DNA of 64,000 bases, taken from a bacterium. GTDB taxonomy: Bacteria > CSSED10-310 > JAFGSJ01. The DNA lies in the NCBI GenBank assembly GCA_016934675.1, contig JAFGSJ010000088.1:24724-88723 (forward strand), read 5' to 3'. Under the pieces are notes generated by a model, which did not search any database, was not told the DNA's origin, and saw only the letters and a program-made list of their open reading frames with translations. The translations under genes were made by a program, and so were the position numbers. Position 1 is the first letter of the stretch. Each line of letters begins with the position of its first letter. This document shows positions 10,202-20,141 of the stretch, piece after piece.

Positions 10202-10984
10202 TCAGTCGCTTTTCGGTTTCAATTGATATGAGCCTTTTGACGTAATGGTGACCGAGGGTATGACTTCGTGCTGATCAAAGGAGAAAAAGACCGGGGCGAG
10301 GCTTGACCAAAAATCGAGCAATTCTGGATTGTCCTTATATTGTCCTGTAACTTTTTCCTGCCAATTCTCAGTGAAGCGAAAAGGGAAAATATGGACCGGG
10401 ACTGAAATCTGACCATGAGTCCGAGCCTCAACAGCCAGAAGATACAGCTCTTTGATTTTGTCATCCGTAATCGGAATGCAACCGATAGTGACCCGATTAC
10501 CGTGTATGAAGATGGCCCCACCGGGGTCATGAGCTCCAGCCCGTTTCCGGTCAGCCTTATTGGGATAATCGAGTCCGAGTGACAGATAAAAATTGCTCTC
10601 AGGATTAAAACGATTGATATGGTAAAATCCTTCGGGGACCTGGCCATCGCCTTGTTTCATTTTGGGTCCGAGTCGACCGGAATAACCGGCAAATGGGTAG
10701 GTAATGAGGAGCATGAACCTGGAAGATGATGGGGGCTTGGCCCAGACTTCAATGAGTTGTTCAGCTTTGATGATACGGAGAAAGAGTTCGATCTCGAATG
10801 ATCCGATCCCTTTATCTGCCAAGAGTTGGGCTAGTATTTTCTCCTTGTCGGCATAAGCGGTCCGGACCCGGCGAAATTTTTTCTGTTGGCTCCTGAAATC
10901 CTGTTGAGCCATAACAGTGACTCCACAACATTGGGCTATCAAAAACATATAGAAACACGTCAGTGCAATTTTGGACATCAGCAT
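10202..10984 (-). CDS. L,D-transpeptidase (YkuD/YafK-like)
   Basis: FIHGNRVTIGCIPI catalytic HG...GC motif, signal peptide-like N-terminus. Confidence 0.88.
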   Translation of the reverse strand: MLMSKIALTCFYMFLIAQCCGVTVMAQQDFRSQQKKFRRVRTAYADKEKILAQLLADKGIGSFEIELFLRIIKAEQLIEVWAKPPSSSRFMLLITYPFAGYSGRLGPKMKQGDGQVPEGFYHINRFNPESNFYLSLGLDYPNKADRKRAGAHDPGGAIFIHGNRVTIGCIPITDDKIKELYLLAVEARTHGQISVPVHIFPFRFTENWQEKVTGQYKDNPELLDFWSSLAPVFFSFDQHEVIPSVTITSKGSYQLKPKSD

Positions 10985-11179
10985 CTCGTTCTGAGAATAG
11001 ATGTATTTCCCTTTCAGTATTTCGGGTCTATGATCTCAAGGTTTATGGGCACTATTGTTAGCATATGTTATCTGAACGGAAGGATTCTTGTCAAGTTCGT
11101 TGCAGGCATTGAGAGGATGTCCTAGAAATAGGATGCAACACGATTCATTAGTATCAGCACAAGCCAAGGACCATAGATC

Positions 11180-11842
11180 ATGGAAACCTGGAGTCAAGGC
11201 ATTCATTTGTTGGGCCGATTCAATGCATTTCAAGCCGGTTGCTGGCTACTCGAACATGGTGGTCAGGCCGCCCTGGTCGAGGTCCCTCCTTACGGCAGGA
11301 CTGAAATGTCACCGGCTTTTTTGGCCCAGGAAGCGGCTGACATGTTGAATGTGCAGATCAAGTATTGCCTGTGTTCACATTGCCATGCCGATCATTTTTC
11401 CTGGTTTACGCTGGGCCAATTCACTAAAGCTTTTCCGCAAGCCAGCTTTATCCTGCAACGGCACTTTCCGAAAGTACAAAACATGGACCGGACCTTTATC
11501 TATTTCGATCGGATCCAAAGGCTAGCGCTGGGAGGTGAACCTCTTTTTTTAATCCATGCCCCCAAACATTCCTGGTCGGACACCATGATCATTTTTCGTG
11601 GAGTGATAATCAGTGGTGACTGGGAATTGAATACAATCAGGTCCGTGCATGACGGACGTTGGCCTGGTCAGAATGTACCCTTTGCCCAACGCCGTCAATC
11701 CATTCGACGGTTGATCACTTTTACCGAAAAAAACAATTACATTATCCATAAGGTATTTTCAGTCCATGCCAACGATCGTCGTGAACAGGTCAATTTCAGA
11801 GAATTAATGCTCGATACCGCCACAAACAGGAAATTGTGGTGA
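11180..11842 (+). CDS. MBL-fold metallo-hydrolase
   Basis: CSHCHADHFSWF (HxHxDH motif), ISGDWELN. Confidence 0.85.
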   Translation: METWSQGIHLLGRFNAFQAGCWLLEHGGQAALVEVPPYGRTEMSPAFLAQEAADMLNVQIKYCLCSHCHADHFSWFTLGQFTKAFPQASFILQRHFPKVQNMDRTFIYFDRIQRLALGGEPLFLIHAPKHSWSDTMIIFRGVIISGDWELNTIRSVHDGRWPGQNVPFAQRRQSIRRLITFTEKNNYIIHKVFSVHANDRREQVNFRELMLDTATNRKLW

Positions 11843-12033
11843 GGTTATTTTCGCCCAGCACGCAGATGCCTTGTTTCGTTGAAAAAGTTGGTAGCTCCGA
11901 AAAAGATTGTCATTTCTATCTGAATTGATATAATAAGCTTCAATAATTGAACAGGGACTAAAACTCAGATAACACAGGGGCAGATCGAGACGGTCCGCTC
12001 CGGAAAACCGAGTAAGGGAGAAATCACGAGATC

Positions 12034-12663
12034 ATGTTTCGTAAGATTCTGCCCCAGAATGATAGTTTTTTCGACCTATTCGAAAAGCATGCGGCTTTGG
12101 TCTGTGAAGCGGCGGCATGCTTAAGCCAGATCACGCATAGTAACATGTTCGATCTGGAGAAGAGTGCTTACGTGCTGGAGCTCGAACATCAGTGTGATGT
12201 GATTCTGCATCAGACGATCGATTTGTTGAGAAGGAGTTTCATCACTCCCTTCGAGCGAGAAGAGATACGCAAACTTATCTGTACCATGGATGATATTATG
12301 GATTTTATCGAGGGAACGGCCAATCGTCTGTCTCTGTTTGAGCTCGAAATACTGCCCGAGGAGTTGAAACAGGCCAGTGATGTCTTGGTCCAAACTGTCG
12401 AGAAGGTCAAAATCCTGGTGAGTCAATTACGTCATCTCAAAAAGGATAACTCTCTTGTTGATTTACTCAAGGAGATTCATCGCCTCGAAAATGAAGGGGA
12501 CCGGCTTCATAGGATTGGTTTGGCGGTCCTGTTCAAGAACGAAACCAATCCGATCAGAGTGATCAAGCTTAAGGAAATCAACGAAAAGATCGAGCAAGCC
12601 ATAGACCGGTGCGAGGATGTCGCGAATCTGGTCGAGGGTATTGTTATCGAGCACCAGGGTTAA
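12034..12663 (+). CDS. DUF47 / PhoU-like phosphate transport regulator
   Basis: FFDLFEKHA, CDVILHQTIDLLRRSFITPFEREEIRKLICTMDDIMDFIEG; adjacent to Pit permease. Confidence 0.93.
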   Translation: MFRKILPQNDSFFDLFEKHAALVCEAAACLSQITHSNMFDLEKSAYVLELEHQCDVILHQTIDLLRRSFITPFEREEIRKLICTMDDIMDFIEGTANRLSLFELEILPEELKQASDVLVQTVEKVKILVSQLRHLKKDNSLVDLLKEIHRLENEGDRLHRIGLAVLFKNETNPIRVIKLKEINEKIEQAIDRCEDVANLVEGIVIEHQG

Positions 12664-12668
12664 GGATT

Positions 12669-13667
12669 ATGCTCACGATCGTCGTGATCGGTGTCGTTCT
12701 AGCTCTTGTCTTCGATTTCTTGAACGGGATGAACGATGCCGCCAATTCCATCGCAACCATTGTCTCGACCCGTGTTTTACCGCCGCGTTTTGCCGTGGCC
12801 TGGGCCGCTTTTTTCAATTTTGTGGCCGTATTTACATTTGGGGTGGGTGTGGCGACGACGATCGGCAAAGGCATTGTCCGGGCTGAGATCGTCACCCCGA
12901 TCTTAGTGGTCGGGGCCCTGATCGGAGCCAATATCTGGGTCTATATCTGCACGCATTGGGGCTTGCCTATCAGTGTTTCGCACGCTTTGATCGGCGGATT
13001 GGCCGGGGCAGGCATTGCTCAAGGCGGCTTTCAAAACCTCATTACCAGCGGTATCATCAAAGTTTCACTGTTTATTGTTATCTCGCCTGTAATCGGTATG
13101 ATCATTTCCGTACTGCTCATGATCATCATGACCTGGTTGGCAAGTTCCTGGACCAAAGTAAAAGCGGATAAAATATTCAGAAGACTCCAACTTGTTTCTT
13201 CAGCAATATATTCGCTCAGTCATGGGACCAACGATGCCCAGAAAACCATGGGTATCATCGCAGTTCTCCTTTATTCTGCCGGATTACTGGGCGATACGTT
13301 CTACATCCCCTGGGTTGTCATTATCACATGTTATTCTGTCATCGCACTGGGGACATTGACCGGGGGCTGGAAAGTCATCCGGACCATGGGCACGAAACTC
13401 ACAAAACTGCGTCCATTCGGTGGCTTTGTCGCTGAAACATCGGGCGGTATCGCTATTTTTATTGCTTCATTTCTTGGTATACCGGTCAGTACTACCCATA
13501 CCATTACCGGCAGTATTGCCGGTGTCGGCATTGTCCAAAATATCGGTACAGTTCGTTGGGGGGTCATTATCCACATTGTCTGGGCCTGGATTTTCACTAT
13601 TCCTGCTTCAGCCCTGATCGGCGGTTTGATTTATTATACCTTTAAGGTCCTGTTTGGTGTTTCATGA
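12669..13667 (+). CDS. pit: Inorganic phosphate (Pit family) transporter
   Basis: FDFLNGMNDAANSIATIVSTRVL and SHGTNDAQKTMGII repeats typical of PHO4/Pit; start corrected to internal Met after the upstream stop. Confidence 0.95.
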   Translation: MLTIVVIGVVLALVFDFLNGMNDAANSIATIVSTRVLPPRFAVAWAAFFNFVAVFTFGVGVATTIGKGIVRAEIVTPILVVGALIGANIWVYICTHWGLPISVSHALIGGLAGAGIAQGGFQNLITSGIIKVSLFIVISPVIGMIISVLLMIIMTWLASSWTKVKADKIFRRLQLVSSAIYSLSHGTNDAQKTMGIIAVLLYSAGLLGDTFYIPWVVIITCYSVIALGTLTGGWKVIRTMGTKLTKLRPFGGFVAETSGGIAIFIASFLGIPVSTTHTITGSIAGVGIVQNIGTVRWGVIIHIVWAWIFTIPASALIGGLIYYTFKVLFGVS

Positions 13668-14598
13668 AACACTCTTGTATGAGCAGACCGGGTTGAAAAC
13701 TGTCCCAGAAGTGCCAGGTATCAGGCTGTTCGAGTATCCGGGTTTCGAGAAAAAACGAGAATTTTCGGGCAAGGTCGAACAGGGCTGCTTGACCCGTTTC
13801 GCTTGTTCGCAGAGCGGGTAAAATGGTGATCCTGAACCGGGTCCCATCAAAAGCAACCTGGGTCGGTAGCAGTGGGGAACCGATTTTCAAAGCCAGATTA
13901 TACGGACCCAAAGGGAAGAGGGTTTGTTCATCCAGAAAGGTCAATGGTTCATAGCGACCGACGAATTCACGACCCCCGATACCATCGCCGTTGAGCATGA
14001 GGACATTATTGTCCTGTAACCATTTCATGACTGGCCTTTGAAAGCCATCTACCGCGAACAATCGCACATTTAAACGTTGTTCCATGCGTTCCCGGTAGCG
14101 TAGTTGGACCTTCTGACCGACCCAACTGAGCCCCTGTGTATGACGATAAAAAATCTGTCCCAGGTTGTAGCCAAGTGCATTTAAATAATACAGGGGAAAC
14201 TGGACGATACCGACGTGTCCCTGGATCAGAATACAACCATGCCCTTCGGCCAGGGCCCGGTCGATATTCTCACGGCCTTGAATCTCAACTCTGTCATCTA
14301 AAAAAGCCTGGTCCAACTTGGGAACAATAAAAGGGAAAAGCGTATTCAGCATGTGTTGCCGAAAAAAACCACGGACCAGACTCTTGAGTTCTCGCTCGGA
14401 ATATTCCCCCTTCAGGTGTTTGCCCATAATTTGAATGAGTGACTGTCTTTTTGTCCGTGCAAAAAGATACTGCAGGTCGCCCATGACCTTGAACACAAGC
14501 AGAGACAGACTCACAGGTTGATAAGCCGCGCTCCAGCGCAGGGGAAACCAGACCAGTAAACGCAAAAAGTCACGAATAAAGCTTTCATTGATGATCAT
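13642..14598 (-). CDS. LPLAT superfamily acyltransferase (HtrB/LpxL-like), with HX4Q at the active-site position
   Basis: EGHGCILIQGHVGIVQFPLYYLNALGY; WHFWDSF C-terminal motif; ATGA overlap with upstream radical SAM gene. Confidence 0.8.
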   Translation of the reverse strand: MIINESFIRDFLRLLVWFPLRWSAAYQPVSLSLLVFKVMGDLQYLFARTKRQSLIQIMGKHLKGEYSERELKSLVRGFFRQHMLNTLFPFIVPKLDQAFLDDRVEIQGRENIDRALAEGHGCILIQGHVGIVQFPLYYLNALGYNLGQIFYRHTQGLSWVGQKVQLRYRERMEQRLNVRLFAVDGFQRPVMKWLQDNNVLMLNGDGIGGREFVGRYEPLTFLDEQTLFPLGPYNLALKIGSPLLPTQVAFDGTRFRITILPALRTSETGQAALFDLARKFSFFLETRILEQPDTWHFWDSFQPGLLIQECFMKHQTGP

Positions 14599-16088
14599 TG
14601 CTTTTTGCCCAAAAGGTGACTCACCAGAGCTTTTACTCTTTTAAATATCCAATATGTTCCGGCGATCAACTGATGAAAAGGAGGAATGCTGAGCAGATAG
14701 ACGAGCGGACGCCAGGACAATGCTCCTACAAGACCCAAGGGCACGCCATGATGATACATGAGTAGCAGAATATTACAATAGGAAGAACTGTACGCATTGA
14801 AGGGACGATGATATCCTTCGAGCAGATGAGGACCGATCTGCTCCTTGGCCTTTTCGGCCAATTCAGTTCCGGGAAAGAGAACCAGTGAGAAAAGTTGGAG
14901 GAAATATGGACGTGGCAGCTTTCGGACCAGTTTGACCGTGGCCAGGCAATCAGCGATCGTTTCAAAGGGATTATCCAGAATGAAGTCATACAACGGTGGT
15001 TCCATTCTATGTTTATATTCTGCCAGCAATTGCGCCGCGTCAAGTATTTTGGTCGTGGCAATCGAGCGGCGATAGAGTTTTTTGGTCCTCTCGCTGCCCG
15101 TCTGAATACCCATTTGCACACTGAACAAACCACAATCGAGCAGTGTTTCCAGTTTTTCACGGGTCAGGGTCAAGGGACTGGTCAAGCACCTGAAAGGCAA
15201 CCCGACCCGCTCATGGTAGAGTTGAGCAAAGTGCTTTAACTGGTCGAGTGGATAAGCAAAGAATGAATCATCTGAAAGGACCACGGCAGTGATAAACGAG
15301 AATGTTTCACGGGCGTAGTGCAACTCGGTGACCAGATGTTCCGGACTCCGGTGTCTGACCTGCCAATCTCCGCCGTACAGCTTGCGAAGGGCATTGTTGC
15401 AGCAATATGAGCAGTTATAGGGACAGCCACGGCTGGCCATGGTCTGATAATATATGTGTGTGCCCATCTTCCAGATTGGATTGTGTGTAAACGCCTTTTT
15501 CAACAGACCGCTGTCCACCTCAACCAGTGTGTCTTTTTCTGGCCCCAGGAAAAACTGCTTCTCAGGGAAATAATCCGGAAACGGTATATCATCGAGGTCC
15601 ACCACAGGCGCTGGTAATGGATTTTTGATCAGAACGTCTTCTTTTTTGAACCAGAAGCCCGGAGTAGTAGTGAAATCGAAGCCCTGTTCAAGATTATCGA
15701 GTAATGCCGGCAGAGATAAATCAGCTTCGCCCAAAGCGACACCATCAGCCCACTGCAGGCACTCTTCGGGTCGAATAGTCGGATGAATTCCCCCCCAGAC
15801 AATCGGAGTGGCAAGATTGTTCCTCAGAAACTGGGTAAGTTGGACCATGCGGTCATAGTAGAGGGTCATCAACGACATACCGATCAAATCAGCCCTGGTG
15901 ACGGCAGCATATATTTGTTCGAGTAACAACTGCGGGTATTGATAATCCGGTTTTGGACTGGTTTCAGAATCGCTGTCATTCAGGATGATCAGAGTGACTG
16001 AATGGCCATGTTTCCGAACAATCGAAACCAGGGTGCGTATTCCAAAAGAGGTAATGTCCGAATACGGTGCAATCAGAGCTATTTCCAT
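14595..16088 (-). CDS. B12-binding-domain radical SAM protein
   Basis: MEIALIAPYSDITSFGIRTL, VWGGIHPTIRPEECL, RGCPYNCSYCCNN (CxxxCxxC). Confidence 0.92.
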   Translation of the reverse strand: MEIALIAPYSDITSFGIRTLVSIVRKHGHSVTLIILNDSDSETSPKPDYQYPQLLLEQIYAAVTRADLIGMSLMTLYYDRMVQLTQFLRNNLATPIVWGGIHPTIRPEECLQWADGVALGEADLSLPALLDNLEQGFDFTTTPGFWFKKEDVLIKNPLPAPVVDLDDIPFPDYFPEKQFFLGPEKDTLVEVDSGLLKKAFTHNPIWKMGTHIYYQTMASRGCPYNCSYCCNNALRKLYGGDWQVRHRSPEHLVTELHYARETFSFITAVVLSDDSFFAYPLDQLKHFAQLYHERVGLPFRCLTSPLTLTREKLETLLDCGLFSVQMGIQTGSERTKKLYRRSIATTKILDAAQLLAEYKHRMEPPLYDFILDNPFETIADCLATVKLVRKLPRPYFLQLFSLVLFPGTELAEKAKEQIGPHLLEGYHRPFNAYSSSYCNILLLMYHHGVPLGLVGALSWRPLVYLLSIPPFHQLIAGTYWIFKRVKALVSHLLGKKQ

Positions 16089-16092
16089 AGGT

Positions 16093-17649
16093 TTACCGGG
16101 TCCTGAAAAGGTAACGATTAATCCGTTTGAAATCGCCTCGAATCATGGCCTTTAATCCCTTACCCATGAGAACAATCGTGTCTCCGAGTCGCATCAGGAA
16201 TTTGTAAATGGAATTGTCGGTAGGTCGATGCAGTCGTGAAACCAGTTTCATTGAAGCCAACCATCTGATGAAACGACGAGGTATCAGCGCCCAATCGCTT
16301 AAATAGAAAAGAAAATTTAGATAATTTCCATACGGAGTGTGCAAGTGTTTACGATAGATCTGATTGTGTGCGTCTTGAATCAAACCTTCTTCATTGGCTT
16401 TATGAAAGAGGGCCGTCCCCGGATAAAGAACGAGCGAAGCTCTTTTCAGCCAGAAGGGCCGGGGTAAAGTCAGGACCAATTCGAGTGTCTCCACAAGTTC
16501 CGATGCGGTTTCCCAGGGATTGTCCAGGATAACGTGGTAACAAGGCTCCAGAATACGGTCCCGAGTCGTATTGATCAAGGCCGTTGCCGTGCGGACGTCT
16601 TCATTCGATGATGTCCGATTGTAAAGCTGCCTGATCCGTTCGTTGCCTGTTTGTATGCCCATCTCGACAAAGATCATACCCGCTTCGAGCAGTAAGTGCC
16701 ATTTTTCCGGCGAGATCGTGGTTGGACTGACCTGTCCATGAAAGGGCAACCCGATCTCGAGCGGAAACCGCTCTGCGAACTCCTTCAGTTCTTCAAGAGG
16801 TCGAGCAGCCAGCGTATCGTCAAAAAAAATAATGGTTTTGACAAAGGGGAAGCGGTCACAGATACTCTTCAATTCTCCCAGGACATGGCTGATTGAGCGG
16901 CGGCGCAAGTATTTCTGAGAACCGGCCATCTGGCGAAGTTGATTGTTGATACAATAGGTGCAACTGAAGGGGCAACCACGCTCGGTCATGATATAGTAAC
17001 CACGATCGAAACCACCTTCGAGATTTGGCCTGATCGGGAAAACCTGTTCGAGAAAACGACTGTCCTGAGGCACAATTTCCTGGCTGCGCAGGTCCAGGCT
17101 GTAATTGTCCTCGGTTGCGAAATCTAAAAAGGGCAAGGAATCAAGATCATGGATCAATGGCGTCTGGCTGTTGCGTTTCACCTGACCGTTCGTGCGGACC
17201 CAGAAATTCGGTGTGTCTTGAACTGCTTGATCAGAGCCTAATCGCTCGATGAACTCGCTGAAGGCCAATTCGCCCTCGCCGATACAAAGATAATCCACAT
17301 ATTCGATACATTCCTCCGGACAAACGGTCGGATGAACGCCACCCCAGACCAGAGGAATGTCCAGTTGCTGCTGGATAGCCCGGGTAATCTGGACCGCCCG
17401 GTCGAAGTAATTGGTCATGAATGACAGACCGATAATGTCTGCGTTGTGAATATGATTGATTAATGAAGATAAAGTCTGGGGCGAATATCGGTAAACATGT
17501 CCTGCTTTATAGCGGGTCTGCTCGACGCCGCCGGGCAGCAAGTACGTCTGGACTTCATGGCCCTGCTTCTTGAGATAGGCGGCCAGGCTTCGGACCCCAA
17601 GAGCACTGATTTCAGGTGGTGTCGGACTTATGAGTGCGATAACAGCCAC
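16093..17649 (-). CDS. B12-binding-domain radical SAM protein (paralog)
   Basis: VWGGVHPTVCPEECIEY, RGCPFSCTYCINN. Confidence 0.92.
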   Translation of the reverse strand: MAVIALISPTPPEISALGVRSLAAYLKKQGHEVQTYLLPGGVEQTRYKAGHVYRYSPQTLSSLINHIHNADIIGLSFMTNYFDRAVQITRAIQQQLDIPLVWGGVHPTVCPEECIEYVDYLCIGEGELAFSEFIERLGSDQAVQDTPNFWVRTNGQVKRNSQTPLIHDLDSLPFLDFATEDNYSLDLRSQEIVPQDSRFLEQVFPIRPNLEGGFDRGYYIMTERGCPFSCTYCINNQLRQMAGSQKYLRRRSISHVLGELKSICDRFPFVKTIIFFDDTLAARPLEELKEFAERFPLEIGLPFHGQVSPTTISPEKWHLLLEAGMIFVEMGIQTGNERIRQLYNRTSSNEDVRTATALINTTRDRILEPCYHVILDNPWETASELVETLELVLTLPRPFWLKRASLVLYPGTALFHKANEEGLIQDAHNQIYRKHLHTPYGNYLNFLFYLSDWALIPRRFIRWLASMKLVSRLHRPTDNSIYKFLMRLGDTIVLMGKGLKAMIRGDFKRINRYLFRTR

Positions 17650-17660
17650 ACCGTATTCCT

Positions 17661-20003
17661 TTATTTTTTTCGGGGAGGCCGCCGCCCCCTTTTAGGTTTC
17701 TCCAGAATTTCCAGGCATTGCTCTGCAGTTAATTGTTCCGGATTTGCAACTGATTTCGGGATTTTAGCGTTTTTGTGTCCATCGGTAATATAGGCCCCCC
17801 ACCGACCGTTCAGGATCGAGAGGTTCGTCTCGGGAAATTGCTTGATGATTTTTTGACGATCAGCGTCCCTTTTTTCGAGAAGTTTGGTCCGGGCTTGTTC
17901 GAGTGTTATCTCGAAGGGTGAGAGAGGGGCAATGGACACAATGGTTTTATGGGCCTTGACATAAGGACCATAGGGCCCTTGATGAGCGATGATCTCATGC
18001 CCATCCTCATCCTGGCCCAGCTTGCGCGGGAGGCTAAATAGGGCCAGAGCGGCTTCAAATGTTATGCTGTTCAGATCATATTCAGCGGGAAGACTGGCAA
18101 ATTTGGGCTTTTCACTGTCATTTTTGTCACCCAATTGCACATAGAGCCCATAGGGTCCCATTTTGACGGAGACAGGTTTACCCGTTTTTGGATCAGTGCC
18201 TAACAAACGTGAAGGCAGCATTTCCGCACGGGAGACAGTCGCCTTTTTCTCGATGATACTCGTATGGAAAGGTACATAAAAATCAGCGATCATTTTTTTC
18301 CAGTTTTGTTTACCGGCGGCAATTTCATCGAATTGCTTCTCGATCCTGGCCGTGAATTGATAATCGACGATATCGGGAAAGTGTTTGACCAGAAAATCAT
18401 TGACCACGGTCCCAATCAGGGTGGGGACCAGTTTTGATTTTTCGGAACCGACGATTTCATCCTTGATTTCTTCGGTTATGGTTTGGTCAACCAAGGTCAG
18501 TTGCCGTAACGAGATCGGCCGACCGGGTTTATTTTCGATCACAACATACTCGCGTTCAATGATGGTAGAAATGGTCGGAGCATAGGTCGAGGGCCGTCCG
18601 ATCCCGAGCTCTTCCAGCTTTCTGACCAGGGCTGCCTCCGAATAGCGGAAAGGTGGCCGGCTATACCGTTCAAAAGCTGTCATCACTGAACGTGAAAGGG
18701 CATCACCCACATGCAATATCGGCAATTCTGCATCCTTTTGGTCCTCATCACCGTTATCCGTACTCTCTCGATAGGTTTTTAGAAAGCCGTCAAACACGAT
18801 GATTTCTCCCCTGGCGATAAAGTGAAGTGACTGGTTCGATACAGCGATAGTGGCTGTGGTCCGGTCCAGAATAGCGTCGCTCATTTGGGAAGCGATTGCC
18901 CGTTTCCAGATCAGTTCATATAAACGTTCTTCGTTTCGATTTTCGCCGGCTTTTAAGACGGTAAAATCAGTCGGACGAATGGCTTCATGGGCCTCCTGGG
19001 CTGAGGCTGATTTGGTTTTATATTGCCGGGTCTGGGCATATTTCTGACCGAATTTCTGCTCGATCTCCTGACGGGCACCGTCGAGAGCTGATTGGGCCAT
19101 CTGGACCGAATCGGTCCGCATATAGGTTATTTTTCCCGTTTCATAAAGACGTTGGGCAATAACCATGGTTTTTTTGACGGTAAAACCCAGCTTTCGAGCA
19201 GCTTCCTGCTGCAGGGTCGATGTGGTAAAGGGAGGGGCCGGACTTCGCTTGCTTGTTTTTTTCTGCAAGTCTTTGATCGAAAACGAAGCCGATCGGCACG
19301 ATTCCAAAAAAACCCTGACCGCATCAAGGTCTGAGAATTTCTTAGACAGCTCGGCTTGAAATGATCGGCCCTGGGGGGACTTGAATTCTGCATTCAGCAC
19401 ATATGATACTTCAGGATTGAATGCGTTGATCTCATTTTCCCGGTCAGCGATCAAACGTAGAGCGACCGATTGGACCCGACCGGCAGAGAGGCCGCGTCGA
19501 ACTGTTTTCCAGAGCACCGGGGACAATTCATAGCCAACCAGTCGATCGAGTACTCGACGGGCTTGTTGAGCATCGACCAGGTCCATGTTTAACACGCGGG
19601 GTTTTTCAAATGCCCGGAGAATAGCCTCTTTGGTAATCTCATGGAATACCACCCGCTGGACCTTCTTAGCCTTGGTTGGTTGTAAAATCTCCATGATATG
19701 CCAACCGATGGATTCGCCTTCACGGTCCTCGTCAGTTGCAAGATATAATTGGGTATTGTCCCGATCATAGAGCGTTTCTATTTCCTTCAAAGCACGAATG
19801 GTTTGCTTATTCAGGGAAACCAGATAATCCGGTTCGAATCCCTTCTTGACATCAACCCCGATCTTGGTTTTGGGTAAATCCCGAACGTGACCATAGGAGG
19901 CCCGCACCGTAAAATCATCGCCGATTATTCGGGCAATCGTGGTTGCCTTGGCTGGGGACTCAACAATTACCAAACTCTTTGTCGCTTTTTTATGTGAAAC
20001 CAT
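17661..20003 (-). CDS. topA: DNA topoisomerase I
   Basis: LVIVESPAKATTIARI, DEDREGESIGWHI, TYMRTDS active-site Tyr; C-terminal topo repeats GPYGLYV/GPYGPYV/GRWGAYI. Confidence 0.97.
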   Translation of the reverse strand: MVSHKKATKSLVIVESPAKATTIARIIGDDFTVRASYGHVRDLPKTKIGVDVKKGFEPDYLVSLNKQTIRALKEIETLYDRDNTQLYLATDEDREGESIGWHIMEILQPTKAKKVQRVVFHEITKEAILRAFEKPRVLNMDLVDAQQARRVLDRLVGYELSPVLWKTVRRGLSAGRVQSVALRLIADRENEINAFNPEVSYVLNAEFKSPQGRSFQAELSKKFSDLDAVRVFLESCRSASFSIKDLQKKTSKRSPAPPFTTSTLQQEAARKLGFTVKKTMVIAQRLYETGKITYMRTDSVQMAQSALDGARQEIEQKFGQKYAQTRQYKTKSASAQEAHEAIRPTDFTVLKAGENRNEERLYELIWKRAIASQMSDAILDRTTATIAVSNQSLHFIARGEIIVFDGFLKTYRESTDNGDEDQKDAELPILHVGDALSRSVMTAFERYSRPPFRYSEAALVRKLEELGIGRPSTYAPTISTIIEREYVVIENKPGRPISLRQLTLVDQTITEEIKDEIVGSEKSKLVPTLIGTVVNDFLVKHFPDIVDYQFTARIEKQFDEIAAGKQNWKKMIADFYVPFHTSIIEKKATVSRAEMLPSRLLGTDPKTGKPVSVKMGPYGLYVQLGDKNDSEKPKFASLPAEYDLNSITFEAALALFSLPRKLGQDEDGHEIIAHQGPYGPYVKAHKTIVSIAPLSPFEITLEQARTKLLEKRDADRQKIIKQFPETNLSILNGRWGAYITDGHKNAKIPKSVANPEQLTAEQCLEILEKPKRGRRPPRKK

Positions 20004-20141
20004 GAGCTGTTTCCTTCTGTTTTATGTTTATACTCGTGAAACAGCAATCATAGAATGTCTGAACAGGATTTTCAAGTTTGTTCAGAACAGGTCGTTGATT
20101 TAGTATCTGGTTTCACAATCTGGCACGTTGACTGGAACAGA

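Noticed and set aside
19828-19860. GGTTCGAATCC, a tRNA T-loop-like string
   Set aside because: Inside topA coding sequence with no cloverleaf around it
20115-20132. CTGGCACGTTGACTGG resembling a sigma-54 -24 element
   Set aside because: Spacing to a -12 GC is wrong (no GG-N10-GC)
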